From: Aeromicrobium piscarium
GTDB taxonomy: Bacteria > Actinomycetota > Actinomycetes > Propionibacteriales > Nocardioidaceae
Length of the DNA stretch: 64,000 nucleotides
Reading direction: 5' to 3'
NCBI RefSeq assembly: GCF_007421815.1
Contig: NZ_VLNT01000004.1
Location: forward strand, 124,001 to 188,000
Of this stretch, positions 1-7,253 are shown in pieces. The notes under the pieces were generated by a model. It searched no databases. It had not been told where the DNA came from and saw nothing but the letters and a program-made list of their open reading frames with translations. Position numbers and translations under genes: made by a program. Position 1 is the first letter of the stretch. Every line of letters starts with the position of its first letter.

Positions 1-2
1 TG

Positions 3-1319
3 ACCCACGGCGAGGAGGGTGGATTCGGACCCGACGAGGTCGGCCTCTGGGTCTGGTTGCCCGAGGACTGGAACGGCCGCCTGCAGGCGATCGGTGGCGG
101 CGGGACCTATGCCACCAACGGCCCCGAGGTGATGCGCGAGGCGCTGGCCACGGGGTATGCGGTCACCGCGAGCGATGCCGGGATCGGCGAGGAGCGCCAG
201 CCGAATATCTTCCTGACCGATCAGGAGACCTTCGACTGGCAGATCTTCGAGAACTGGACCCACCGCAGCATCGGCGAGACCGGCCTGCTCGCGCAAGCGG
301 CCATCGAGGCGTTCTACGACGAGCCGGCCGAGTACTCCTACTGGAACGGCTGCTCGAACGGGGGCCGCCAGGGGCTGGCTGCGGCGCAGCGTTATCCCGA
401 TCTCTTCGACGGCGTCCTCGCGGCCGCACCCGCCCTCTACGGCGCCGACCGGCTGAACATGACCATGTCGTGGCCCGCGATCGTCCAGCAGGAGCGGCTC
501 GGGGGTCTGATGGACGAGTGCACGGCGACGACCATGAACACGGCGATCATCGATCACTGCGATGCGGACGACGGAGCCGAGGACGGGTTACTCGGCGACC
601 CTCGCACCTGCGATGTCGCCGCGGCACTGCAACCACTGGTCGGCACCGAGACCCCCTGCGGATCGATCACCTCCGAGGAGGTCGCCGTCGCGCTGGAGAT
701 CTTCGCGGGTCCGACGACCCCGGACGGCCAGGCGGTCTGGTACGGATTCGAGCCGGGGATCGACCTCGCCGGCGGAGCGATCCGCACACCACCGTCCTTC
801 GCACTGCAGAACTTCGCCTTCGCCGATCTCGATCACGACTGGACGACCGTCTCCTCGACGGATCTCGTCACCTCGGTCAGGCCGCGCCTGCAAGGACGCT
901 TGGAACTGCTCGCGACCGCCGACCCCTCGCTCAGCCGGCTGCGCGATGCCGGTGGCAAGGTCCTGATGTGGCACGGCCTCGCGGACGCCATCTTCCCCGC
1001 TCAGCAGTCCGTCCACTATGTCGAGGAGGTCACCCAGCTCACCGGGGAGAGCACCGCCGACTTCCTGCGGCTGTTCCTGGCTCCCGGCGTCGATCACTGC
1101 GGCGGCGGAGACGGGCCGGCCCCCGCCGATCCCCTCGCGGCACTCGTCGCCTGGGTCGAGGATGGCACCGCTCCGGACACCCTGCTCGCCGAGGACCGCG
1201 ACGAGGACGGCGAGGTCGTCCGCACCCGTGACCTCTGCGCCTTCCCGGCGAAGCAGGCCTATGAGGGCGGCGAGGTGGACGACGCCGGGAGCTTCACCTG
1301 CGAGGCAGCCGACGGCTGA
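3..1319 (+). CDS. Tannase/feruloyl esterase family hydrolase, 5' partial
   Basis: The reading frame is open from the left edge, so the N-terminus and signal peptide lie outside the window. Family members are serine esterases that cut ester bonds of phenolic or related acids and are usually secreted. The nucleophile elbow reads GCSNGG, where the Ser is the likely nucleophile. The Asp is likely in WHGLADAIFP and the His in GVDHCGGG. Cysteines near the C-terminus (CAFPAKQAY) match the disulfide-bearing end of the family. The first ATG-like codon near base 57 is inside the conserved domain and is not the start. The next gene is convergent, 18 bp away. The substrate is unknown; an ester releasing an acid for the neighbouring pathway is an inference. 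Confidence 0.85.
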   Translation, partial: THGEEGGFGPDEVGLWVWLPEDWNGRLQAIGGGGTYATNGPEVMREALATGYAVTASDAGIGEERQPNIFLTDQETFDWQIFENWTHRSIGETGLLAQAAIEAFYDEPAEYSYWNGCSNGGRQGLAAAQRYPDLFDGVLAAAPALYGADRLNMTMSWPAIVQQERLGGLMDECTATTMNTAIIDHCDADDGAEDGLLGDPRTCDVAAALQPLVGTETPCGSITSEEVAVALEIFAGPTTPDGQAVWYGFEPGIDLAGGAIRTPPSFALQNFAFADLDHDWTTVSSTDLVTSVRPRLQGRLELLATADPSLSRLRDAGGKVLMWHGLADAIFPAQQSVHYVEEVTQLTGESTADFLRLFLAPGVDHCGGGDGPAPADPLAALVAWVEDGTAPDTLLAEDRDEDGEVVRTRDLCAFPAKQAYEGGEVDDAGSFTCEAADG

Positions 1320-1337
1320 GACAGGGGCACGGGCCGA

Positions 1338-2447
1338 TCAACGCCGGCCGCCGAGTCCTCCGATCGCCTCGACGCAGCCGGCGACCATGTCGTGGACGAT
1401 CTGGCGCGTGGGTCGGATCTCGGTCATCCGGCCCACCACCTGACCGACGAAGAAGGAGGTCAGCTCGTCGACATCCCGCCCCTCCTCGGCGGCGGCCTCG
1501 ATCAGCGCCCAGGCGTCCTTGGACAGCAGCAGCTGCTGGTTCATCGGCAGGACCGGTGGCGCATCGGCGCTCTCCCAGGCGTCGTGCCAGGCCGATCTGA
1601 GCTGGCGTGCGGGCTTGCCCGTCCGCGCGGTGGAACGCACCGTGTCGCCGCTGCCGGCACGCAGCAGACGCCGCTTCACGGTCGTCGGCGTGATGTCCTC
1701 CTCGCTCGCGAGCCACACCGAACCGCACCAGGCCCCGGCGGCGCCCAGAGCGAGGCTCGCCGCCAGCTGTCGGCCGTCGGCGATCCCGCCCGCCGCCAGC
1801 ACCGGCACGTCTCCGGCGAGATCGACGATCTCCGGGGTCAGCACCATCGTGGCGATCGAGCCGGTGTGGCCGCCGGCCTCGGTGCCCTGAGCGACGAGCA
1901 CGTCGACCCCGAGGTCGAGCTGTCGGCGAGCATGCGTGGACGAGCCGATGAGCGCTGCCACCGGCACGTCCTCGGCGTGCGCGCGTTCGATCAGACGTGC
2001 CGGGGCGGGGCCGAGCGCATTGGCCACGAGCGCCGGGCGGTGGGCGAAGGTCACGTCGAGCAGCGCCTCGACGCCGTCCGCTGAGAGCGAGGTGGTCGTC
2101 GTCGCGCCGTGCCCGAGCTGCCCGAGCCCCGGGGACGCGATGCCGTGCTCAGCCAGCAGCTCGCGCACGAAGTCGACGTGGGTGACCGGCAACGGGCCGC
2201 TCGCCACCCCCGTCATCGGGCCGGGCGGCACGAGCAGATCGACCCCGAAGGGCGCCCCGTCACACCGCTCCGCGATCCACGTGAGGTGACGATCGAGCTC
2301 GTCGGGAACGTACGGCGTGGCCGCCAGCACTCCCAGACCGCCCGCGGCGCTCACCTCGGCCACGACCCCGGGCGAACGGCTGAATCCGGCGAGCGGGAGC
2401 TCGAGGCCGAACATCGTCGTGAACCGCGTATCGATGATCGCGCTCAT
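1338..2447 (-). CDS. Nitronate monooxygenase / 2-nitropropane dioxygenase family FMN enzyme
   Basis: A 369-residue TIM-barrel FMN protein of usual family length. The N-terminal FGLELPLAGFS and AAGGLGVLAA segments and the AQGTEAGGHTG motif, with its catalytic-site His, are characteristic. GGIADGRQLAASLALGAAG is the phosphate-binding part. The start overlaps the stop of the upstream acyl-CoA dehydrogenase by 4 nt (ATGA), so the two are translationally coupled. Family members oxidise nitronates, but a clade (IpdC, in actinobacterial steroid ring degradation) acts as a CoA-thioester oxidoreductase. Given the partner gene, a role on a CoA intermediate is at least as likely as nitroalkane detoxification; that is inference. 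Confidence 0.85.
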   Translation of the reverse strand: MSAIIDTRFTTMFGLELPLAGFSRSPGVVAEVSAAGGLGVLAATPYVPDELDRHLTWIAERCDGAPFGVDLLVPPGPMTGVASGPLPVTHVDFVRELLAEHGIASPGLGQLGHGATTTTSLSADGVEALLDVTFAHRPALVANALGPAPARLIERAHAEDVPVAALIGSSTHARRQLDLGVDVLVAQGTEAGGHTGSIATMVLTPEIVDLAGDVPVLAAGGIADGRQLAASLALGAAGAWCGSVWLASEEDITPTTVKRRLLRAGSGDTVRSTARTGKPARQLRSAWHDAWESADAPPVLPMNQQLLLSKDAWALIEAAAEEGRDVDELTSFFVGQVVGRMTEIRPTRQIVHDMVAGCVEAIGGLGGRR

Positions 2448-4486
2448 CGCGGCAGTCCCAGAGCTCGGGCGATGATGCCGCGTTGGATGTCATTGGTGCC
2501 GCCGCCGATGACATACATGGGTGCCAGACGCAGTATCGCCTCGTAACGACCATCGAGGGCGGCCTCGGGCCCCAGCAGATCGAGGGCGACCCGGCCGAAC
2601 TCCTCGGCGAGGTGACCGCTGAGGACCGCCGACACCGGACCGAGGATCCGGGCATCGTCGCCGTCCATCGCCCGGGTGGCCTCCACCACGAGGACGCGTG
2701 CCGCCTGGAGACGCGCGGCGACCGATCCGAGTCGGTCGAGGATGACGGGATCGCCGTTCCGGTGGGCGCGCAGGTCACGCAGCAGAGCATCGAAGTGGCC
2801 GAGAAGTGTCGCGGCGATGCCGCCCATGAGCACGCGCTCGGCCGCCAGGGCGTCCGTGATGACGCGCCAACCGCCGTTCACCTCGCCGACGCGCGCCGCA
2901 TCCGGCACACGGACATCGTCGTAGAAGACCGAACAGGAGATCTCCCCGGACAACGCCCGGTGCTGCTGCACCGTGATGCCGGCGGTGTCCATCGGCACCA
3001 GGAAGATCGTGATGCCGGCATGGCGTGGATGTGCCTCCGGGTCGGTGCGCACCGCCAGCCATACGTGCGAGGCGGTGTGGGCCCGCGTGGTCCACAGCTT
3101 CTGACCGCGGATCACCCACGCATCGCCATCGCACACGGCTCGCGTGCTGAGCGAGGCGAGATCCGAACCGGCATCCGGCTCGGAGTAGCCCAGACAGAAG
3201 GCTATCCGCCCCTCCCGCAGCAGCGGCAGGAACTCCTGCTTCTGATCGGCGCTCCCGTGCCGCAGCAGCGAGTGGCCGATGAGCATCGTCGCGCTCATCG
3301 CCCGGTCGACAGGGCCACCGGCGTACTTCATCTCCTCGTTGAGGACGACCTGCTCCTCTAGGGAGGCTCCGCGGCCTCCGTGTTCGGCCGGCCAGGAGAG
3401 CGCGAAGAGACCCGCCGCCGCGGCAGCGGCGCGTACCCCCTCCGTATCGAAACCGTCATCGCCTCGGTGAGCATCGAGCAGGGCGCGCACCTCGGCACGC
3501 AGCAGTTCGGCGTCCTCGCCGAGGTCCAGTGGCGGCAGTGCGCCGTCGTCGGCGAGGAGGAACCGTTCGAGTCCGTGGGATGGGGCGACGGCGCTCTCGA
3601 GGGCCCGCAGCCGCGACACCTCGGCGTGGACGAAGCGGAACAGCCACGCGACCTCGTGCTCGTCGAAGTAGCCGATCGCACCGAGGGTGTGCTGGGCCCC
3701 GGCCAGCACACCGACCACGTGATCGCGGGCGTGCCGCGCGACGAGGGCGCAGGCGAGCGGCGCCGGGCCGTCTGTCGCGGTGCGTGCGGCCTCGTCCACG
3801 AGGGCATCGTGGGCGAGCACGTCGATCTGCCCGCTGGCAACCCGTTGCTGCACGGCTCCGAAGGCGCCGATGACCTGGCCGAACTGGCGACGTGTGGTGG
3901 CGTGTCCGACCGCGAGGCGGTGCGCTCGTCGGGAGGCGCCGCCGAGCCGTGCCGCGGCTGCCAGCCGCAGCACGGCGATGCACTCCTCGATGAGCGTCCG
4001 GCCGACCTCCAGCTCCTCACCGGCGCCGAGGGTCACGCGGTGCCATGAGGGGACCGCGAGGCCGGGAGCGGGGACCGCCCGGGCCACCGGGGCGAGCCGT
4101 GTCGTCGTCCCGGCAGCATCGAGCTCGAGCACATGGGTGGTGCCGGCGGGCACCAGCGCCTCCGCGGTGGGGTCGAGACTGACGGCGGGGCGAGCGGTGC
4201 CGAGGTCGAGGCCGGGCACCAGCCGCGCGGCGACATAGGCATCGGCGAGCGGAAGCGAGCATCCCCGCTCGCCGAGGACTCCCTCGGCGGCCGCGAGATA
4301 GTCCACCGCCCCGGCCTCACCCAGCTCGAACCATCCCTGCTGCGCGGCGATGGCATGGAGCTCGTCCAGGTCCGCCGTCGCTGCGGCGGTCGCATCGGGC
4401 CACACTCCGTCGAGTGCGCCGGCCACCGCCCGAGCGAAGTCGCGGATCTCGGCATTTCCTGATCGATCATCGTCCATGAATGACAT
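2444..4486 (-). CDS. Double-length acyl-CoA dehydrogenase (FadE34-like fusion)
   Basis: About 680 residues, nearly twice a normal acyl-CoA dehydrogenase. The first half (residues ~1-330) is a degenerate ACAD domain ending in an Arg-rich helix (TTRRQFGQVIGAFGAVQ). The second half (~340-680) is a full ACAD with LGYSEPDAGSDLASL, WTTRAHTASHVWLAVRT and a C-terminal GGGTNDIQRG. This layout is known from FadE34/ChsE3, which dehydrogenates sterol side-chain acyl-CoAs. The start is uncertain. No Shine-Dalgarno is visible; TATCGT at 4492-4497 fits a -10 for a leaderless mRNA starting at ATG 4486 (alternatives 4489, 4477). The start lies inside an inverted repeat, suggesting control by the divergent TetR. 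A much longer upstream frame exists but would run through the TetR gene. Confidence 0.85.
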   Translation of the reverse strand: MSFMDDDRSGNAEIRDFARAVAGALDGVWPDATAAATADLDELHAIAAQQGWFELGEAGAVDYLAAAEGVLGERGCSLPLADAYVAARLVPGLDLGTARPAVSLDPTAEALVPAGTTHVLELDAAGTTTRLAPVARAVPAPGLAVPSWHRVTLGAGEELEVGRTLIEECIAVLRLAAAARLGGASRRAHRLAVGHATTRRQFGQVIGAFGAVQQRVASGQIDVLAHDALVDEAARTATDGPAPLACALVARHARDHVVGVLAGAQHTLGAIGYFDEHEVAWLFRFVHAEVSRLRALESAVAPSHGLERFLLADDGALPPLDLGEDAELLRAEVRALLDAHRGDDGFDTEGVRAAAAAAGLFALSWPAEHGGRGASLEEQVVLNEEMKYAGGPVDRAMSATMLIGHSLLRHGSADQKQEFLPLLREGRIAFCLGYSEPDAGSDLASLSTRAVCDGDAWVIRGQKLWTTRAHTASHVWLAVRTDPEAHPRHAGITIFLVPMDTAGITVQQHRALSGEISCSVFYDDVRVPDAARVGEVNGGWRVITDALAAERVLMGGIAATLLGHFDALLRDLRAHRNGDPVILDRLGSVAARLQAARVLVVEATRAMDGDDARILGPVSAVLSGHLAEEFGRVALDLLGPEAALDGRYEAILRLAPMYVIGGGTNDIQRGIIARALGLPR

Positions 4487-4496
4487 CATGAACGAT
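4469..4496. promoter_or_regulatory. 28-bp inverted repeat, candidate TetR operator
   Basis: Arms ATCGTcCATGA (4469-4479) and TCATGaACGAT (4486-4496) are complementary except for one pair and are separated by 6 bp. The site covers the start codons and putative -10 of the acyl-CoA dehydrogenase operon and lies 34 bp before the likely TetR start. Such a position is typical of autoregulated TetR repressors that also block the divergent operon. Binding is inferred. Confidence 0.6.
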
Positions 4497-4529
4497 AGCC
4501 GTCTGAAACCCAAGCGGTACTCTCGCGCT

Positions 4530-5132
4530 GTGGAGACGACGTCACCGGGCCGGCCGCGCGATCCCGCGGTCGGCGAACGCATCACCGCGGCAGCCGTCGA
4601 GGTCTTCGCCCGCCAGGGATGGAGCGGTTTCAGCCTCGACGCCGTGGCGCGGACCGCCGGCGTCGGCAAGGCCTCGATCTACCTGCGCTGGACCGACAAG
4701 GAGGCGTTGCTCACCGACGCGATGGCGGCCGTGTTCGCCCCGATCGCGGACATCGATTCGGGCACCCTGCGCGGAGATCTGGAACAGCTCGCCCTGCTCC
4801 TGCTCACCCTCTACGCCGATGGCGTGCGTGGCACTGCCGCCCGGCGCATCGTCGTCGAGTCGGAGGTGACGGAGGCGGTGAGAGAGCGATGGGCGACCGT
4901 GCGAGCCGAGCAGATCGCCACCACACGCTCGATCGTCCGGCGCGCGGTCGAGCGCGGCGAGCTCGCGACCGACGCCCCGGTCGCGCTCGTCCTCGACAGC
5001 CTGTGCGGCGCGGCGATGCTCCACCCCGTGGCGGTATCGGCGGCACACCTGACCGAGCCTGCGCTCGCCCGGCATGCCGCGGCGATGGTCGACTTCGTCC
5101 TCGCCGGCGCCTCCGCCTATCCCCGCCGTTGA
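4530..5132 (+). CDS. TetR/AcrR family transcriptional regulator
   Basis: A 200-residue repressor. The N-terminal helix-turn-helix is at residues ~25-52 (GFSLDAVARTAGVGKASIY, followed by LRWTDKEALL), and a helical ligand-binding domain follows. GTG 4530 is chosen because it gives the usual short N-terminus (METTSPGRPRD), and TACTCT at 4518-4523 lies 6 nt upstream as a -10 for a leaderless transcript. ATG 4476 and 4488 are in frame but overlap the divergent operator. It is divergent from the fused acyl-CoA dehydrogenase and nitronate monooxygenase genes, so it probably represses them in response to a pathway intermediate such as an acyl-CoA. The ligand cannot be read from sequence. Confidence 0.88.
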   Translation: METTSPGRPRDPAVGERITAAAVEVFARQGWSGFSLDAVARTAGVGKASIYLRWTDKEALLTDAMAAVFAPIADIDSGTLRGDLEQLALLLLTLYADGVRGTAARRIVVESEVTEAVRERWATVRAEQIATTRSIVRRAVERGELATDAPVALVLDSLCGAAMLHPVAVSAAHLTEPALARHAAAMVDFVLAGASAYPRR

Positions 5133-5147
5133 GCCCGGCAGCGTTGA

Positions 5148-5177
5148 GAGCAACACGCAGGTTCCTGCGCGTTGCTC
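5148..5177. terminator. Hairpin between convergent genes
   Basis: GAGCAACACGCAG (5148-5160) and CTGCGCGTTGCTC (5165-5177) form a 13-bp stem with one mismatch and a 4-nt loop, in the gap between the convergent TetR and AAA ATPase genes. It is placed to end both transcripts. No clear T-run is present. Confidence 0.55.
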
Positions 5178-5183
5178 TGCCAC

Positions 5184-6269
5184 TCACTCGCCGTGGCCCT
5201 CGCCAGTGTCGAATGTCCGGGACGCCACGTGACTGCGCAGGTAGTCCCGCAGATACGGGAGCGTGAAGTCGACATAGCCGTGCTTCGTCGACATGATCAT
5301 TTCCGCAGCCAGGAGCTTGAGCCGGTATTGGCTGACGTAGTTCGCATCGACCCCGAGCCGGCGCGCGATGTCAGCCATCTTGCTCGGCCCGTCATCCTGA
5401 GCCATCGCCAGAAGGAACGAGCGAGTGATCGGCGACAGAGGAGCCAGCGCTGGTTCGTGGACCAGCTGCCCAACGCGCCGGATCGCGCCCGCGACGGCCT
5501 TATCGGCATCCTCCGGCGAGATCTCATCGCTGTCTGGAGTAGCAGCCCACATGCGAAACCCGATGAGCTGCACCAGAAAGGGATAGCCTTGGGTTCCATC
5601 AGCCGCGACCGTCAAGGCCTCGTCTCCGATCGTTCGGCCGGCCATCTCAACTGGCTCGCGCAGCGCTCGCCTCACGTCGCCAGGCGACACGCTTGTCATG
5701 CCGTACCGCTCAGCCCGGCGCATGAATGTCATGACCTCATCGCTGAGGACGTCATCGACCGACCCCGGGAGACCAGCACCGACGAATGCGACCTGGCGGC
5801 CGTCCCGGAAAGCATGCTGCACTGCCTGAGTGATAGCCCGTAGATCGTCACGGGCGGCCGTGTGAACTTCATCCAGGGAGATGACGACGCCAGAGCCAAT
5901 GGGGGCGAGGTGGTCGGCGAGATCCTCGAGCTGGGACCGAAAGGTGGCAGTGGCCGGATAACGCTCAGTGAACTCCCTCGAAATCCCGAGACCAGTGCCG
6001 CTCACCTTGAGCTCCGCGCTCGTCGCATGCCACTCGGTAGAACCACCAGCGTGCTTCGCCAGGAGACGTGGCAGGGTACTGCGAGCTATCTCCTCGGCGA
6101 CTCCGGGGCGTGTCGTCTCGGACACCACGACCCAGTTCCGCCGTCTCGCCTGGTCCTCCAGCGCGTTGAGCATGACCGTCTTCCCGGCACCGCGCGCTCC
6201 GGTGAAGAGCATCGCCCGCGCCGGGTCGCCGGGGCTGCTGTCGAGGGCATCGCCGAAATCCTCGATCAC
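5184..6269 (-). CDS. AAA ATPase (ORC1/CDC6-like) with C-terminal winged helix, damaged N-terminus
   Basis: The frame gives 361 residues from GTG 6269. Walker A is GARGAGKT (residues ~26-33), Walker B is VVISLDEVH (~128-136), and a sensor-like AFVGAGLPG follows. The C-terminus (~290-350) looks like a winged helix. Homologues normally begin with an NPFTPTF segment followed by a GRDE motif before IEDFGDAL. Here ATG 6304 starts MANPFTPTF, but that frame stops at 6266, while RDEVIEDFGDAL continues in another frame. A small deletion with frameshift seems to have removed the link. GTG 6269 could still give a near-complete ATPase. Base composition is visibly less G+C-rich than the neighbours, suggesting separate acquisition. 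Function unknown; such solitary ATPases are often linked to mobile or stress modules. Confidence 0.65.
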   Translation of the reverse strand: MIEDFGDALDSSPGDPARAMLFTGARGAGKTVMLNALEDQARRRNWVVVSETTRPGVAEEIARSTLPRLLAKHAGGSTEWHATSAELKVSGTGLGISREFTERYPATATFRSQLEDLADHLAPIGSGVVISLDEVHTAARDDLRAITQAVQHAFRDGRQVAFVGAGLPGSVDDVLSDEVMTFMRRAERYGMTSVSPGDVRRALREPVEMAGRTIGDEALTVAADGTQGYPFLVQLIGFRMWAATPDSDEISPEDADKAVAGAIRRVGQLVHEPALAPLSPITRSFLLAMAQDDGPSKMADIARRLGVDANYVSQYRLKLLAAEMIMSTKHGYVDFTLPYLRDYLRSHVASRTFDTGEGHGE

Positions 6270-6317
6270 TTCATCGCGAAAGTAGGAGTGAACGGGTTCG
6301 CCATGATCAAACCACCG

Positions 6318-6382
6318 TTAGAAATCATTAGATTTATTAGATATGACGATACACGTTAGAGGTCGCTAGATCTATTAGATAT
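6318..6382. repeat. Phased TTAGA iterons upstream of the AAA ATPase gene
   Basis: Six TTAGA-type pentamers begin at 6318, 6328, 6337, 6356, 6366 (CTAGA) and 6375. They form two triplets with spacings 10 and 9, offset by 38 bp. The two 27-bp blocks (6318-6344 and 6356-6382) match at 22 of 27 positions and share TTAGATAT at the end. The AT-rich stretch stands out in its GC-rich surroundings. It lies just upstream of the ATPase start, so a cooperative binding site for that protein or another regulator is plausible. Confidence 0.7.
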
Positions 6383-6476
6383 CCGGCTCATGGCGACGAG
6401 TCAGAGCAAGCACAGCAGCAACTCACCTTGAGGACCTCGGCTCACGAGTTCCCCGGCGACGGGTCGCACGACGAGC

Positions 6477-7253
6477 TCAGCCGTAGTAGGACCTTCCCGC
6501 TGATCCGGGGACCGCATCGCCACCGTCGACGACCAGCGTCGCCCCGTTGATCCGGCGCGCCCCGGAGAGGAAATAGGCCGCCTCGGCGACATCCTCGCTC
6601 GTCGTGGGCACACCGGACGACGAACGAGAGGCCAACTGTTCGTAGGCCCGCTCCACGTCACCGGGCCCACTGCCGACGAGGCCGGCCGACAGCGAGCTCA
6701 CGGTGCCTCCGGGCGCTACGGCATTGACGGTGAGCCCATAGGGCGCGACCTCGACGGCCAGGGACTCCACGAGACCTTTCACCGCGTGCTTCGCGGCGGT
6801 GTACAGATGAGGTCCGAGTCCGCCGCGCACGCTCGCGACCGAGGCGGTCGCGACGAGGGCACCGCGACCCTGCGGTCGCATCCGCGCCACCCCGTGCTTG
6901 AAGGCCAGGAACACGCTGGTGAACAGCAGATCCATCGTGGCGCGGGCGTCGCTCAGCTCCGTGTCCTCCACGCGGCCCGTGACGCCGACCGCTCCGGCAT
7001 TGGCGTAGACGGCGTCGACCGGGCCGAAGGCCGAGGCCGCCTCGAACAACGCCACCGTGTCGCGCTCGCTGGTGGCATCGGCAGAGACGAAGCGCACCGC
7101 GGGGCCGAGCTCGCGCGCCAACAGCTCACCCTCGTCCGCCGCGAGATCGCCCAGGACGACACACCCGCCTGCGGCCACGACCCGCCGGGTGACCGCGGCG
7201 CCGATACCGCGCGCGCCTCCGGTCACCACCGCCACCTGTGTCGGCTCAGGCAT
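6477..7253 (-). CDS. SDR family NAD(P)-dependent oxidoreductase
   Basis: A 258-residue classical short-chain dehydrogenase. The cofactor motif TGGARGIG is at residues ~11-18, YANAGAVG corresponds to NNAG, the Ser is in TASVASVRGG, and the catalytic pair is YTAAK. The C-terminus SYYG is slightly unusual. ATG 7253 gives the normal N-terminus (MPEPTQVAVVTGG). A longer frame upstream is only the antisense of its neighbour. It overlaps the end of the FprB-like gene by 8 nt, so the two are coupled. It likely oxidises or reduces a hydroxyl/keto group on a pathway intermediate; the substrate is not deducible. Confidence 0.88.
   Translation of the reverse strand: MPEPTQVAVVTGGARGIGAAVTRRVVAAGGCVVLGDLAADEGELLARELGPAVRFVSADATSERDTVALFEAASAFGPVDAVYANAGAVGVTGRVEDTELSDARATMDLLFTSVFLAFKHGVARMRPQGRGALVATASVASVRGGLGPHLYTAAKHAVKGLVESLAVEVAPYGLTVNAVAPGGTVSSLSAGLVGSGPGDVERAYEQLASRSSSGVPTTSEDVAEAAYFLSGARRINGATLVVDGGDAVPGSAGRSYYG

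Noticed and set aside
5184-6382. Plasmid origin or integrated mobile element
   Set aside because: Iterons and an ORC1/CDC6-like ATPase are suggestive, but no integrase, transposase, att repeats or partition genes are found nearby.
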